DNA of 64,000 bases from Excoecaria cochinchinensis (lineage: Eukaryota; Streptophyta; Magnoliopsida; Malpighiales; Euphorbiaceae), in assembly GCA_947683425.1 (NCBI GenBank), contig CANTUQ010000055.1, positions 23,740,001 through 23,804,000 of the forward strand, written 5' to 3'. Made by a program: the position numbers and the translations under genes. A model generated the notes under the pieces. The model ran no database searches, was not told the DNA's origin, and saw only the letters and a program-made list of their open reading frames with translations. Shown piece by piece: positions 1 to 12,208 of the stretch; the first letter of the stretch is position 1; every line of letters begins with the position of its first letter.

Positions 1-255
1 TGAGACTATGGGCTATTGACGGATGGGCGCTTCCCATGAGGGACGGTCGCCTGTCACCCAAAAAAAGCCAAAAATGCAAATTAAACTATCATCTAGCCCG
101 ACAAAGAGAAAAAGGGATAAAACCACAGAGAGACTTTAGAAAATATGGAAACCAAGGATAGAAACCTGTACTTCCTTTTCTCCACCTGTGCTACAAGTAT
201 CGCTATCATCATTGGGTAACTTTGATCTAGGCTTCCTTGGGAACCGGTGTCTACA
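1..255 (-). mobile_element. Partial LTR of a Tat-type Ty3/gypsy element (window edge)
   Basis: On the minus strand this begins TGTAGACACCGG at 255. That matches the starts of the Tat LTRs at 43425 (TGTAAACACTGG) and 54472 (TGTAAGCACCG), and the next 60 or so bases resemble those at 43425. A GACGG...CCGTC-type palindrome near 18-55 is like those in the complete Tat LTR. No PPT follows at 256, so this is a solo LTR or a 5' LTR whose body lies to the left of the window. Confidence 0.6.
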
Positions 256-1150
256 ACCATGTAAAAGCATTCTACCACCTAAAAATCCATTTTTGTCATG
301 CCCACAGCTGGCAAGAATGTTTTCCATGTGACCTCAATTTTCAGCTTATATTGTACATTTTTCTTCCCAAATTGAACTCGAACTTCACTAGAACTTTTAG
401 AAACTTATCTGACACATGTCTAAGGCAATAAAATTATTATATGAATGGTTACCACTTGGAAATATAAGTGACTAGAATTATGACAATGAATGATTAGTGA
501 GGTATTCAAAGGTAAAACTAGCTAGAAATTACCAAATAAAGCTAAAAATGATTTGGCATGTCATGTTAATTATTTTTGAGCAATATAATATTGTTGGAAT
601 TACTTATTGACATGTTAAACATGTGTATGTTATTGTTGACATTATGATGGTATTAAGTGGTGTGGTATGAATGAATTATATTAGAATTTACTAGTATACT
701 TTGAGTAATATAAAGAGGTAAATATATGTATATATGATGCACATGGACATGGATTTTGTGTGATTGTGTATTGACCTATGAGATAATGGTATGAATCTTT
801 ATGCATATGATAGTATTATGTATGACTCTAGTAGATGACAGTGTAGATGTTAAAGATGCTTGTGATGCCGCCAGAGTTAATAAGAGCTTAAAGGTGATCG
901 ATGTGATCATGGTGTTCACCCAATATTGTTATATGATATTTAATGAGTTTGTACAAGTATATCATATGGAATTATATAAAGTATTATGAAGAACCCAAAG
1001 ATAATATGAAGAAATGCTATATATTTAGTATGTATCATGAATTTGTAAGTGAATGTGATCATTATATGATCAATTAAATGTTCGTGAAGATGATGAGTAT
1101 GATAGAGATATAAGTATTATAAGTACGAACATAAATATTAGTATAAGCTT
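256..1150. other. AT-rich sequence, no gene seen
   Basis: No open frame longer than about 60 codons and no recognisable protein. The right part grades into LTR fragment F. The left part may be the decayed start of F or older intergenic DNA; I cannot tell which. Confidence 0.4.
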
Positions 1151-1372
1151 GCTTTAACCGAGTCATGGATAGATAGGCATACCTATAGGGGCCTCTGTTG
1201 CTGTAGCCTATGTGTTCAAGGTCCCATTTGGATCTATATGTATTATGGATCATGTTTGGATCCCTACGTGTTCTGGATCCTATTTGGATCCCAATGTTTT
1301 AATAATGTGAATGTATCCATGGGTACCTATGTGTTTCCTGCCCATTATCCACCACTTTGTGAATGCAGGCCA
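1151..1372 (+). mobile_element. LTR fragment F, first piece
   Basis: Contains the LTR block seen in C at 21230-21490: a sentence-like order of AGTCATGGATAG, GGCATACCTA, CTGTAGCC and repeated GGATC-type words. It stops at the TSD ggcca (1368-1372) of element A and resumes at 17481. F is the oldest layer of the nest. Confidence 0.5.
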
Positions 1373-1987
1373 TGTAATAACCCAAAAAGGGCCTGGTTGG
1401 AATCTGCGTGATAAGTCGGTGAAGTAAGGGTATTTTCATAATTTAAGTAAGAGAAAAATTTGGATAATAAGAAATTATGTTGTTAAGGAATTAATAAATT
1501 AAGTAATAAGTTAAATGAAGGAAATATTATGGTGTGCTTATAGTGTATGGGTGTAGGATATAAGTGGACTTAGGGATTTTATTGTGTGGTTTTAGTGTGT
1601 ATGGTGCTTTGGATGATAAGTGGGTTATGAGAAATAATTTGTTGTGAATGAAGTTTGGTGCTTTGGAAGATATTAGTGTGAGAGAAGTTTGTGTGTGTTT
1701 AGTGTATGGTGCCATGAGTGGTTAAGTTAAAGTGGATGGCTTTATTTGCTAAGATTGTGACAAGTGGCAAGGGGGTTGGTGGGCATTAAATGAAAAGTAA
1801 GAGAGAGGTGAGGAGGGAAGAGTGGGATGAAGCTTCCCGTGGAAGCTAACTCTCTCATTCTCTTTTCTTCTTCTTTCCATCCTCTCTCCCTCTCTTATTT
1901 CCATTTTTCTGCTCTCATCTCCTTTCCTCTTGTGTTGTCTTGGAGTTTTGAGCTAAGTTCTTGAGGTTTGAGCTGGAATTTTGAGAG

Positions 1988-1993
1988 GTAAGT
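1988..1993 (+). promoter_or_regulatory. Splice-donor-like GTAAGT in LTR A
   Basis: Perfect AG|GTAAGT just after the CT-rich leader. Comparable donors occur at 7038 (B), 20051 (C), 23911 (D, GTAAGA) and about 11757 on the minus strand (B'). The placement is the same in each LTR, suggesting a spliced leader. Splicing is inferred, not shown. Confidence 0.5.
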
Positions 1994-2600
1994 GATTGAG
2001 TTTGGATTGGGGTTCCTTTATTTATTTCTTGTTCTTTGGATTCTGGTTTTCAATATGGATTTTGGGTTGATTTGAGTGTGTTGTGGCTGGGTTTTGTGCA
2101 AGAATCGGAAGCAAGAAGAAAGAGCAAGGGAAAGGAGAAAGCAGATTCGTGAGGGGCTTGGTTTGAAGCTGCGTTTTCCAGGTTTGGGATCTTAATTTGA
2201 AGTGTTTGGGAGCTGTATTTGTGGATTATGTTTTACCCCTATTTTTCCTCTTTTGATCAATTCTATCTAGTAATTGCATGTAACTTGTATCCTTGAATGT
2301 TTTGTTGGATGAATGCATGTTTAAATCAAGTAGTGATTTATAGTGAAATGTTAGTGATTTAGTGAAGATAGCATGTGTTGTTGGAACCTGAGCATGTTAT
2401 GTTAATAAATTTTGAGTTGGGTTGTGAGTAAATTCTTGATGAATTAATGTTTGATTATTGCGTAAATGTGTTTATGTGGCTTGTGAGTGATGCGGTTTTG
2501 TGCAAGAGGCTTGAGGTAAGTGTGTGAGTATGTTTGTTTGCATGTATGAAGGATTATGTGTGAAGGTGTAGAAAAAGTGCAGATTTTGGGCGAATCTGGG

Positions 2601-2898
2601 CTCTGTCACGATCGCGACGCTATCACGAGCGCGACAGAGTGCGGATTTGGCCCTTTGTTCTTGTAAAGCGCTCTGTCGCGACCGCGATAGAGGGCTTTAT
2701 AGTCGAGTCCTCCGCACGAGCATGCTGCCGAGCGTGCACACGAGGAGGAAGAAACTGGTCTCTGTCGCGACCGCGACAGAGCTCGGTTGCACGAATCTGC
2801 CTAGCGTGCTTTGTCGCGAGCAGGCCTTCCGACGCGACCTCGCGAGGAGGTGCCTCGTGCTCTGTAGCGAGCGTGACACTGTCGCGATCGCGACAGAG
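2601..2898 (+). repeat. CG-rich palindrome array in 5' LTR of A
   Basis: Repeated near-perfect palindromes built on CTCTGTCGCG...CGCGACAGAG, including a perfect CTGTCGCGATCGCGACAG near 2879-2896. The other LTR copy (16144-16458) has a differently arranged first half, with an extra ATCGCGATGTTATCGCG piece. Apparent short ORFs across this stretch are by-products of the repeat. Confidence 0.85.
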
Positions 2899-3910
2899 AC
2901 CCTTCCTGCTTGCCCTATTTTTTGAATTCGTTTCTTTTGTTCCACTTTGCACGGTTTCTCACTATTGCATGAAATATGTTGGTGCTTGTGACTCGTGATA
3001 TCATTGTACTAGTGTTTTTAATTATGAATTTATTTGATGTTAGAGTCTTGAGTTGAATCTTGTTTTAATTGTGTATTGTCGTGTGAATGATTGAGTTGTC
3101 GAGCCTGAAGTGTCATGGTCCTAGATAATTAAGCATGCTTAAGAAGGGTTAGTGAGTGCAGCTGCCCGTGTCCGCCCCGTTTGGGCGAAGCGGTCGACCT
3201 CCGAGATGGTCATCTTCCGTGTAGTGATAAAATGGTTTGAGACTCCGGTCTCCCGCACTATCTTCGGGTATTAAACCGTTTTTGAGGCTTCGGTCTCCCG
3301 TGCCGTGTTCCCGTATCCTCCACCATTGAATTCAGGCTTTTGTGTTTAGTGTCTAACGTGTGATTAGTGAAGTGTTCTAATTATTGCATGATTCTGATTA
3401 TGAGCATTGCTTCATACTATCTGTTTCAACTCTGATATTTATATTGTGACTCTTGAGCTGTATATATATTTTCTTCCTCCGATGTTTAGTGAATTATGTA
3501 TGATAATGTTTAATATCTTGCATAGTGCTCTGTTGTGTTTTGTTCCTCCCCACTATGCGTTATCGCTTAGCTTGGGTTCTTGTCCCGTGTAGGTGACAGG
3601 ATTTTGGGAGCTTGCTCGTGTTGCGCATCTGTTGGTCGGCCACATAGGAGTAGAGTCTTATTTTTGTTATCTCCCCCTGTAATTCTTTTTGTATGCAATA
3701 CTTTTGTATAGTGGCTTATGTAACTTTTTGTAAAGGAATGATGTAATCTTTTCGGATTGTATTTAACTTTATATTTTGATTAAATGAGATTTATGTTCTG
3801 TCCTATTATTCGTAGTGAATGCTTCCGCTTAGCGCATGTATGTATGTTGTGAGTGAGCATCGTGTAGCGCGCCCTTCCAACGGGAGCGGCGGCGGGGGTG
3901 TTACAGGTTT

Positions 3911-3922
3911 TGGTATCAGAGC
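3911..3922 (+). other. Primer binding site of A
   Basis: TGGTATCAGAGC, the usual plant initiator-tRNA-Met complement, five bases after the LTR end. It fixes element orientation and the LTR boundary. Confidence 0.92.
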
Positions 3923-4035
3923 GCTGGTTTAGGCGGTTCTGGTTGTCTTTGTTTGCAATGTGTTAAGTCTTTGCATGTTAGTTGCTTTTGTGTCGTGGCC
4001 TAATGCAGATGTGTCTTGTCTTGTGTAGTGTCTAG

Positions 4036-5232
4036 ATGGAGTTCGATCCAAGTGAGAATGTGGGCGAGACGCTTGGTAGTGCGAGTGTAGTGAGAGTTGA
4101 GCAACCTGCTCCGCTGCGTCAGCAAGAGGAGGTTCCTGGTGTGGGTTTTGGTCATGAGAACCCGGCGTTAGTGCAAGGTTTGCTCCAATTGGTTGAGAGG
4201 TTAACTGCTTCTAAGGCCCCGACGGAGTTATTAAGAAAGAGAGGAGCAGAAGACTTTCATGGGACTGCCATGGACCAATCTGATGTGGCCGAGTTTTGGC
4301 TTAAGAGGGTTGGTCGAATTTTGCAAGAGATTAGATGCCCTGCAGATCAGAGAGTGATTTGCGCAGTGTCATTGCTACAAGGGTCAGCATATAATTGGTG
4401 GGAGCTTGTGATGCGAAATCCTCAGCGACCAGCCGAGTTGACTTGGGAATTCTTCAAGCAAGAATTTGAGCAGAAGTATGTGACGAAGGCTTATCAGGAA
4501 GCCAAGTGGAGAGAGTTCATTAGTCTGAAGCAGCGGGGTATGACCGTGAGTGAGTATGATAAGGAATTCAGCCGGTTGAGTAAGTATGTGCCTGAGCAGT
4601 TATTGACGGATGAGTTCAGATGTAGGCATTTCCAAGAGGGACTGCGTGAGGTGATCAGAGGTCCTTTGTCTGCGATGATGGTCTTGCAACCAGTGGGGTA
4701 TTATCAGCTTGTGGCAGCGGCAATGAAGTTAGAGGAATCTGAAGTGATCAAGCAGAGAATAGAGAACAAGAGGAAAGCACCGGATGGTGGGATTAGAAGT
4801 GGTAAGAAGTCGAGAGGAGTTCCAAGTGGCCAAGGTGGGAAGAGTTCGGTTCCGGTACGTTCGGAAGTCGGTAGTGTAGCGCCACCTTCTAGCAAGGGAA
4901 GTGCGATCCCGGAGTGCGAGCATTGCCATAGGCGCCATTGGGGCGAGTGTAGAAGGATCTCTGGAGCATGCTTTAGATGTGGGAGTCAAGAGCATATGGT
5001 GGCTAATTGTCCGGATCGAAGAGAGCTTCAGGGTCAACCCGAGAGTAGAGCCAGTGGTCAGAGAGCAAGAGGAAACCAGAGTGGTAGAGGTAGTGGACGA
5101 CCTTCTCAAGCGCTGTCAGAGTTAGTGCAAAAGCCGCAAACAGATGAAGAGTATGCGCGCCCGCGAGTGTATGCCTTGTTAAGAGAGGATGTAGCGGATC
5201 GAGCCGGACCTTCTGGTAAGTTGTGTTTCTAG
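4036..5232 (+). CDS. gag: Gag polyprotein of element A (intact, pol-less)
   Basis: A 398-residue uninterrupted frame starting 130 bases after the LTR. Residues about 80-245 match the retrotransposon Gag (capsid) family, with WLKRVGRILQEIRCP and LLQGSAYNWWELV typical of Tekay/Del chromoviruses. A Cys/His cluster at 294-305 precedes a classic zinc knuckle C312-C315-H320-C325 (CX2CX4HX4C) that binds RNA during particle assembly. A basic, Ser/Gly-rich linker joins the two parts. The frame ends at ...GPSGKLCF, the point where C's frame runs on into protease, so pol is cleanly missing. An unbroken frame in a pol-less element suggests Gag was kept under selection or the copy is young. Splice-acceptor-like TAATGCAG and GTGTAG lie just upstream of the start. 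Confidence 0.93.
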   Translation: MEFDPSENVGETLGSASVVRVEQPAPLRQQEEVPGVGFGHENPALVQGLLQLVERLTASKAPTELLRKRGAEDFHGTAMDQSDVAEFWLKRVGRILQEIRCPADQRVICAVSLLQGSAYNWWELVMRNPQRPAELTWEFFKQEFEQKYVTKAYQEAKWREFISLKQRGMTVSEYDKEFSRLSKYVPEQLLTDEFRCRHFQEGLREVIRGPLSAMMVLQPVGYYQLVAAAMKLEESEVIKQRIENKRKAPDGGIRSGKKSRGVPSGQGGKSSVPVRSEVGSVAPPSSKGSAIPECEHCHRRHWGECRRISGACFRCGSQEHMVANCPDRRELQGQPESRASGQRARGNQSGRGSGRPSQALSELVQKPQTDEEYARPRVYALLREDVADRAGPSGKLCF

Positions 5233-5285
5233 CTTTTGCTAATTCGTTTTGAGTTTTGGGTTGTTGGATTTAAGTAGTTAGCGGG

Positions 5286-5319
5286 GAAATTTCGACGACG
5301 AAATTTCTTTAAGGGGGAG
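5286..5319 (+). other. Stem-loop plus polypurine tract of A
   Basis: A perfect inverted repeat GAAATTTCG / CGAAATTTC with a 4-base loop lies directly before the PPT AAGGGGGAG (5311-5319), where plus-strand DNA synthesis would start. In autonomous relatives the stem overlaps the end of pol (reads ENFEDEI). Element A keeps it although pol is gone. Confidence 0.8.
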
Positions 5320-6552
5320 TGATTATAACAACCCAAAAAGAGCCTGGTTGGAATCTGCATGATAAGTCGGTAAAGTAAGGGTATTTTCGTAATTTAAGTA
5401 AGAGAAAAATTTGGATAATAAGAAATTATGTTGTTAAGGAATTAATAAATTAAGTAATAAGTTAAATGAAGGAAATATTATGGTGTGCTTATAGTGCATG
5501 GGAGTAGGATATAAGTGGACTTAGGGATTTTATTGTGTGGTTTTAGTGTGTATGGTGCCTTGGATGATAAGTGGGTTATGAGAAATAATTTGGTGTGAAT
5601 GAAGTTTGGTGCTTTGGAAGATATTAGTGTGAGAGAAGTTTGTGTGTGTTTAGTGTATGGTGCCATGAGTGGTTAAGTTAAAGTGGATGGCTTGATTTGC
5701 TAAGATTGTGACAAGTGGCGAGGGGGTTGGTGGGCATTAAATGAAAAGTAAGAGAGAGGTGAGGAGGGAAGAGTGGGATGAAGCTTCCCGAGGAAGCTAA
5801 CTCTCTCCTTCTCTTTTCTTCTTCTTTCCGTCCTCTCTCCCTCTCTTATTTCCATTTTTCTGCTCTCACCTCCTTTCCTCTTGTGTTGTCTTGCAGTTTT
5901 GAGCTAAGTTCTTGAGGTTTGAGCTGGAATTTTGAGAGGTAAGTGATTGAGTTTGGATTGGGGTTCCTTTATTTATTTCTTGTTCTTTGGATTCTTGTTT
6001 TCAATATGGATTTTGGGTTGATTTGAGTGTGTTGTGGCTGGGTTTTTTGCAAGAATCAAAAGCAAGAAGAAAGAGCAAGGGAAAGGAGAAAGCGGATTCG
6101 TGAGGGGCTTGGTTTGAAGCTGTGTTTTCCAAGTTTGGGATCTTAATTTGAAGTGTTTGGGAGCTATGTTTGTGGATTATGTTTTACCCCTATTTTTCCT
6201 CTTTGGATCAATTCTATCTAGTAATTGCATGTAACTTGTATCCTTGAATGTTTTGTTGGATGAATGCATGTTTAAATCAAGTAGTGATTTATAGCGAAAT
6301 GTTAGTGATTTAGTGAAGATAGCATGTGTTGTTGGAACCTGAGCATGTTATGGTAATAAATTTTGAGTTGGGTTGTGAGTAAATTCTTGATGAATTAATG
6401 TTTGATTATTGCGTAAATGTGTTTATGTGGCTTGTGAGTGATGCGGTTTTGTGCAAGAGGCTTGAGGTAAGTGTGTGAGTATGTTTGTTTGCATGTATGA
6501 AGGATTGTGTGTGAAGGTGTAGGAAAAGTGCAGATTTTGGGCGAATCTGGGC
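5320..6552 (+). repeat. 3' LTR of A, first part
   Basis: Closely matches 1373-2600. It breaks at tgggc (6548-6552), the TSD of element B, and continues at 16145. The short frames here (for example at 5478-5666) duplicate those at 1527-1715 and are not genes. Confidence 0.9.
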
Positions 6553-7138
6553 TGTCACACCCCAAAGGTGGCCTAATTGGAATTAGCAATTTTAATTGGA
6601 CAATATGGATATATTGGTAATTTTTACAGGTGTAATATACGGCAATTGGGTAATTTACAAGAGGAAAGAGGATTTAATTGTAAGGAATTAAAAGTAATAG
6701 ATTGCAGATTTTTTTTTTATTGGTGAGTAAAAAGTAATTTGACAAGGACTTATTGGTAATAGTAAGGAGCAGATGGTAAAAGAGGAATAAGTGGATTAAG
6801 TGAACCAGTACATGTGTGCCAAGTGGAAAGGTGAGTGTGTGCATGTGGGAGAGAGAAAAGGGGGTTTCAGAATTTTTCTTTAGCTTCCTAAAGAAGCCAT
6901 CAGATTTCACTCTCTTTCTCTCTTGCTCTCTCTCATGTTAGCCACTCTTCTCCTCTCCATTTTCTGTTCTTTTCCCATTTGCATGTGTGTCCTTCCATTG
7001 TGGAGCTAGGGTTTGAGTTTGGAAGAAGTTTCAGGAGGTAAGTGGCTGTAAGTTTATGTGTGGTTTTCCATTTTCTCCTTCTTACGGGATATTCATTACT
7101 GTTTCATTGGGTTGATATGGTGGTTTATTTGTTGGTTC

Positions 7139-7195
7139 ATGATAACTGCTGAAGAGAAGAGGAAAGATAAAGGAAAAGGAAAGGTTGTGGATTGA
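7139..7195 (+). other. Micro-ORF / purine-rich block with KGKGK
   Basis: An ATG-initiated 18-codon frame ending KDKGKGKVVD and stop. Equivalent blocks reading KGKEK then stop occur in LTRs A, B', C, D and E at the same relative place. It may be a tiny leader peptide or a purine-rich splicing enhancer in a small exon; the sequence does not decide. Confidence 0.4.
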
Positions 7196-7649
7196 AGGTT
7201 ACAGTGGAAGTTGAACTTCATTAATAGGTTTGGGAGTGTCTGTCCTTTCTCTTTTTTTTTTTTTAGATCCTATTTGCTGTTCTGATGTTAATGTTAGCTA
7301 TGTGTGTTTGTTTATCAAAATGCACGAGAAATGTACTGTGTAGACATGATTTCTGTAGAAAAGAATAACGTTGAGTATGCCAATGAGATGATTATGCATG
7401 AGTTTGAATGTGAAATCCTGGGATGTTGACGTTCTGGTATTGCCTCTGTTTGAATAGTAAAAATATGTTATTTGTATTAAAATTTCTGTAAATGTGCTTT
7501 GGAGACTTGAAGGTATGTGTTTGAATAATTATTGCATGAAAAATGGTTTTGGGAAAGATGGGGTTTTGAGTTTTGATGTACTCTGTTTTCACGGTTTTTC
7601 TGTTTTTACATTTTCTTGAAATTCTGAGAGGCAGAAGTGAGAGAAGAAG

Positions 7650-7908
7650 ATCACGGGACATGATGGAGGATCACGTCGTGACCCTCTTCCCTGGGAAGTC
7701 ACGAGACGTGATGGAGAGTCACGACTCGTGACCATCCCCTTCCCTGCGTGTCACGAGTCACAATTGCCTGTGTGACTCGTGACCTCCCCTCTCTTTTCTG
7801 GCGTCACGAGGCGTGATGGAGGGTCACGACTCGTGACCGCCCCTGTTTTGTGTGGCGCTTGCGAGAAGCCAGCGTCACGAGTCACAATTGCTTGTGTGAC
7901 TCGTGACT
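7650..7908 (+). repeat. CG palindrome array in 5' LTR of B
   Basis: Units such as TCACGAGTCACA...TGTGACTCGTGA (perfect 12-bp stems) alternate with TCACGAGACGTGA-like words. The 3' LTR copy (14367-14672) has one additional unit of about 51 bp. Confidence 0.85.
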
Positions 7909-9369
7909 GGCCTCCCTTCCTGCTACCCTGTTTTAAAAAGCAAAGTTTTTTTTAAGCTTATGTTACTTGGGGTTTTTCACTACTTGACTCAAGATCAGGT
8001 TCAAATCTGTTCTATAATTTGATAATTGTTTAATTATGAGATTTGTGTACATGATTAATAATTAATGTACATGAGTTAAATGTTAATAATTTACATGAAC
8101 ATGGATTATTTCAATGTGAGTTATATGTTCTTATTATCTCCTGTATTTGATATATATATTTATATGTTTCTGAATTTGATCAATATACATGTATACATGA
8201 ATTATAAATTCGTATTTAATTCAATTCTCATGATATGATAATGATACTTGAGTTTTTGAGTTGTGTCTTTTAAGCCTGAATAGTCATAGTAGTGGATAAG
8301 TAAGCGCTTACTTAGGTCAGGGTGTGTGTGCAGCTGCTATATGATTAAACGTTATATGTGGGTCCCGTTGGGATCCTTGTTTCGACCCCGTTTGGGTCTA
8401 TATGGAAATAAATGAGAGACTTCGGTCTCTATATGAAAACCACATGTTCGAGACTCATGTCTCTATATGCTTGGGATACTGTGCTCTATCAGTATCCAAT
8501 GGACCGCATCCACTTCTAAAGTGTATTTTCAGACTAATCAGGCTATATGTTAATTTGTGTTGTATATGTTGAGATGTATATTGACAGGATTAAAAGTATT
8601 TGATGCACATGAATTCATGCATAACTTTATGATATGCACCTTATATCTGTGTACTTAGAATGGTGAGAATTATGTTAATCCTAAGTATGAATTGAGTAGT
8701 TAATTGCTTGTAATGTATGTTTATGCATGTCAAGTAGAGAACATGGGAATATGCTTATATATGATTTTGATGCCTTTGATTTTGAATCAAAGCTTAATTG
8801 CACGTTTATGGTTGCGATGAGATTATATTATTGTTGTAAATATTTTATATGTATATTGTTCGTTTGTTTTGTTCCTCCCCACTAAGTGTTATCGCTTAGC
8901 ACGGGTTCTTTTCCCGTGTAGGTGGCGAGTTCGTTTTTGAGTCAGACATCTGCAGGTCGGCCACTAGAAGTCTTTTTGGATGAAGTTTATTTTTGTGTCT
9001 TTCGCTGTTATTTTGTACATGGCTTGTTCATAACAAAATGAATCTTTTGTAAAGGAACAACTATTTTGGTATATGTATTTGGTTACGAGCCCTTTTTGTA
9101 AAACGATATTGTTATGATATATGTTAAAGGATTTGCTATTCTATGATTTAAAGTTTCTTTACATCTCATCTTGGCTTTGTGTATTAGTGTATTTTTGGTA
9201 TTTGAGAATTGATTTTGGAAAATATAATTTTGTATTAACTAAATGGATTTGTTATCTTTTAATTAAATGACTTTATTTCTTAACTTATTTGTATATATGT
9301 TTAAGTAATTGAGTTTGCCCGCGTGGCGCTCCAGTATCCTTCCAACGGGGGTAACGGGGTGTTACAGCT

Positions 9370-9381
9370 TGGTATCAGAGC
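9370..9381 (+). other. Primer binding site of B
   Basis: TGGTATCAGAGC, three bases after the LTR end, complementary to initiator tRNA-Met. Confidence 0.92.
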
Positions 9382-9499
9382 CCAGGTTTGGTGGTTCTGG
9401 GTTATGTTGTGATTGTTTGAGTGAAGAGTCGAGTCTATGCATGCGAGTCAGCTTTGTGTCGTGGCCTAATGCAGATGTCTTGTGTTGTGTAGTGTTTAT

Positions 9500-9744
9500 A
9501 TGGAGTCGGATCCAAGTGAGTATATGGGCGACACAATGGACAATGTCAATGTGGGTCGTAGAGATAATCCGGTCAGAGGAGGTGATCCGGTCGGACAGGA
9601 TAGACCTGCACAGGAACGTGCACCAGCGGTAGGTCCAAATTTGGGTGATGGTTTTGATCCAGCATTAGTGCAAGGTTTGCTTCAAGTAGTAGATAGGTTG
9701 ACTGCTCCAAAGGCTCCAACTGAGTTGTTAAGAAAAAGAGGAGC
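9500..9744 (+). pseudogene. gag: Gag of element B, N-terminal part (split by solo LTR)
   Basis: The frame opens MESDPSEYMGD, parallel to gag A (MEFDPSENVGE), and reaches APTELLRKRGA, also as in A. It is then cut at the TSD ggagc (9740-9744) of the inverted solo LTR B' and resumes in register at 12209. The start is chosen because it aligns with gag A and lies at the same distance from the PBS. The insertion destroys the gene; an RNA crossing it would enter about 2.5 kb of antisense LTR. Confidence 0.88.
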
Positions 9745-12203
9745 TGTAACACCCCGCCATCCCCGTTGGAAGGATACCGGAGTGCCACGCGGACAAACAC
9801 ATATAACAAACCATATACACATGTATAATTAAAAACCAAATGAAATGTAAAGAAACTTTTAATCATTTAATAGTAAAATCCTGTTTACATATAACATATA
9901 TCAATATCGTTTTACAAAAAGGGCTCGTAAGCAAATACATATACAAAAATATACTTGTTTCTTTACAAAAGATTCATTTTGCTATACACAAGCCATGTAC
10001 AAAAATATAACAGCGGAAGACTCCAAAAACATCTTCATCCAAAAAGACTTTAGTGGCCGACCTGCAGATCTCTGACTCTCAACTGAACTCGCCACCTGCA
10101 CGGGAAAAGAGCCCGTGCTAAGCGATAACGCTTAGTGGGGAGGAACAAAACAAAATAACAATATACATATAACATATGTGCAACAATACTATAATCAATA
10201 TACAAGGTGCATATCATCAAGTTATACAAGAATTCACATGCATCATATCCATTTAATCTTGTTAATAAACATCTCAACATATACAATACATATACACATA
10301 TAGCCTGATTAGTCGGAATAAACTCATTAGAAGTGGATACGGTCCAATGGATACTGATAGAACACAGTATCCCAAGCATATAGAGACATGAGTCTCAAAC
10401 ATGTAATTTTCATATAGAGACCGAGGTCTCGCTTTACTTCCATATAGACCAAACATGGTCGAAACAAGGATCCAAACGGACCCGCATATATCATTTTATC
10501 ATATAGCAGCTGCACACACACTCTGACCTAAGTAAGCGCTTACTTATCCACTACTATGACTATTCAGGCTCAATTGATACAACTCAACAATTCATATATC
10601 AAATCATGAGAATTTCATTAAATACTAGCTTATAAATCATGTATACTTGTATAATAATCAAATTCAGAAACATTTAAACATATAAATATTAACTACAGGA
10701 GGTAATAAGAACAAATAGCTCATATTGAAAAAGTCCCTGTTAAATAAACTATAAACATGTAAATCATGTATATTAATTATTAATCATGTATACAAAACCC
10801 AATATTAAGCAATTATTAAAACACAATACAGATTTTAAATCAAATATTTATCATGTAGTGCAAAAATTCTTGAAATCAGAAGTTAAACTTCAGTTTTAAT
10901 AAAACAGGGCAGCAGGGGAAGGCTGGTCACACCGTGACCATTCATCACGTCGCGTGACGCAGGCTTCACGCGAGCGCCAGGCAGAAGAGCAAGGCAGTCA
11001 CGGCGTGACCACCAGTCACGTCTCGTGACGCCTGTGAGAGGAGAGGGAGAAGTCACGCAGGAAAAGGCGAAAGTCACGGCGTGATGCCGCTTCACGCCAT
11101 GTGACCTTCAACAGAGAAGGGGGTCACGGCGTGATGCAGCATCACGTCTCGTGACCTTCTTCTCCACTCAGAATCTCAGAATTTGCAGAAAACGTGAAAA
11201 CCAGAAAAATCAAGAAAACAGAGTACTTCTAAAATTCAAAACTCCACTTTAACTAAAACCTTTTTCATGCCAAAAATTCTGGAAATACGTACCTTTAAGT
11301 CTTCTGAGCACATTTACAGCAATTTCACTCACATATTTACATTATCATATATTCACAGTGACAAACAGAGAGTCACAAACAGCCCAGAATTTCACATTCA
11401 AAACCATGCATGTTCATCTCATTTACATACTTTTCTACAGAAATCATTTATACACATTGCATTTCTCATACATTTCGATAATCAAAAACACATAAACCAT
11501 GTTCAAAACAACACAGCAACAGGATCCAAACGAGAAATAACAGACGCTCCCAAACCTGTTACTGAAGTCCAAAAACGCCCACTGAAACCTCTTCAATCCA
11601 CCACTTTCTCTTTCCCTTTATCTTTCTTCCTCTCTTCAACAGTTTACATGTACCAATAGTTAAAACCCAAAATCAAACCAGAGAAGAAAAACAGTATTGT
11701 AAATCCTTTCTTAAGGAGCAGGTAAAGAACCACAGGAAAAACAACTGACAGCCACTTACCTTTCTGAAGCTTCTAAAACATCCAAAACCCTAGCTCACAG
11801 CAACTGGACACACATGCAAATGGGAAAGAACAGAAAACACAAAAGAGGAAGAGTGGTGTTCGTGAGAAAGAGAGAGCAAGAGAGAAACCTCATGTGTTTA
11901 GTTTTCCAGAAACTAAAACATTCAGACCATTGCTTTCTCTCACCCACGTACACACACACTCACACTCCACCTGGCACACATGCACAGATTCACAATCCAC
12001 TCACTCTTCTTTTACCAACAGCTCCTCACAAAACTTATAATAGGTCCTTAACAAATTACTTTTAACTCACTAATAAAAATCTTCAATTTACATCTTTTAT
12101 TTCTTTGCAAAATAATCCTCTTTCATAAGCAAATAACCCAATTGTCCTTAAATATCCACTTAAAATTGCCAATTTCCGATTAGGCCACTTATGGGGTGTG
12201 ACA
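9745..12203 (-). mobile_element. Solo LTR B' inserted in gag of B, opposite orientation
   Basis: 2,459 bp, with plus-strand ends TGTAACACCCC and GGGGTGTGACA, flanked by TSD ggagc (9740-9744 and 12204-12208). Read on the minus strand it is a diverged relative of LTR B with the same modules: donor near 11757, purine block near 11580-11640, AGGTTTGGGA complement at 11548-11557, CG palindromes 10928-11160, double hairpin 10096-10140. No internal region remains, as expected after LTR-LTR recombination. Confidence 0.92.
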
Positions 12204-12208
12204 GGAGC

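Larger units (their letters stand above)
1373..3905 (+). repeat. 5' LTR of element A
   Basis: 2,533 bp. Features in order: a CT-rich stretch (about 1850-1930), a perfect splice-donor-like AG|GTAAGT at 1988, a purine-rich block 2102-2151, AGGTTTGGGA at 2180, a CG palindrome array 2601-2898, an AT-rich stretch, the double hairpin 3548-3592, and the end GGTGTTACA. The 3' LTR copy is closely similar. The PBS follows five bases after the end. Confidence 0.92.
6553..9366 (+). repeat. 5' LTR of element B
   Basis: Same module order as LTR A with different sequence: CT-rich leader near 6905-6970, AG|GTAAGT at 7038, micro-ORF 7139-7195, AGGTTTGGGA near 7226, palindrome array 7650-7908, AT-rich stretch, GAGAC...GTCTC short inverted repeats near 8412-8476, double hairpin 8877-8921, end GGGGTGTTACA. 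Confidence 0.9.

Noticed and set aside
2623..2998. Overlapping ORFs on both strands, up to 119 codons
   Set aside because: They lie across the CG palindrome array of LTR A; open frames on both strands are a by-product of the repeats. Copies at 16135-16558 differ in length.
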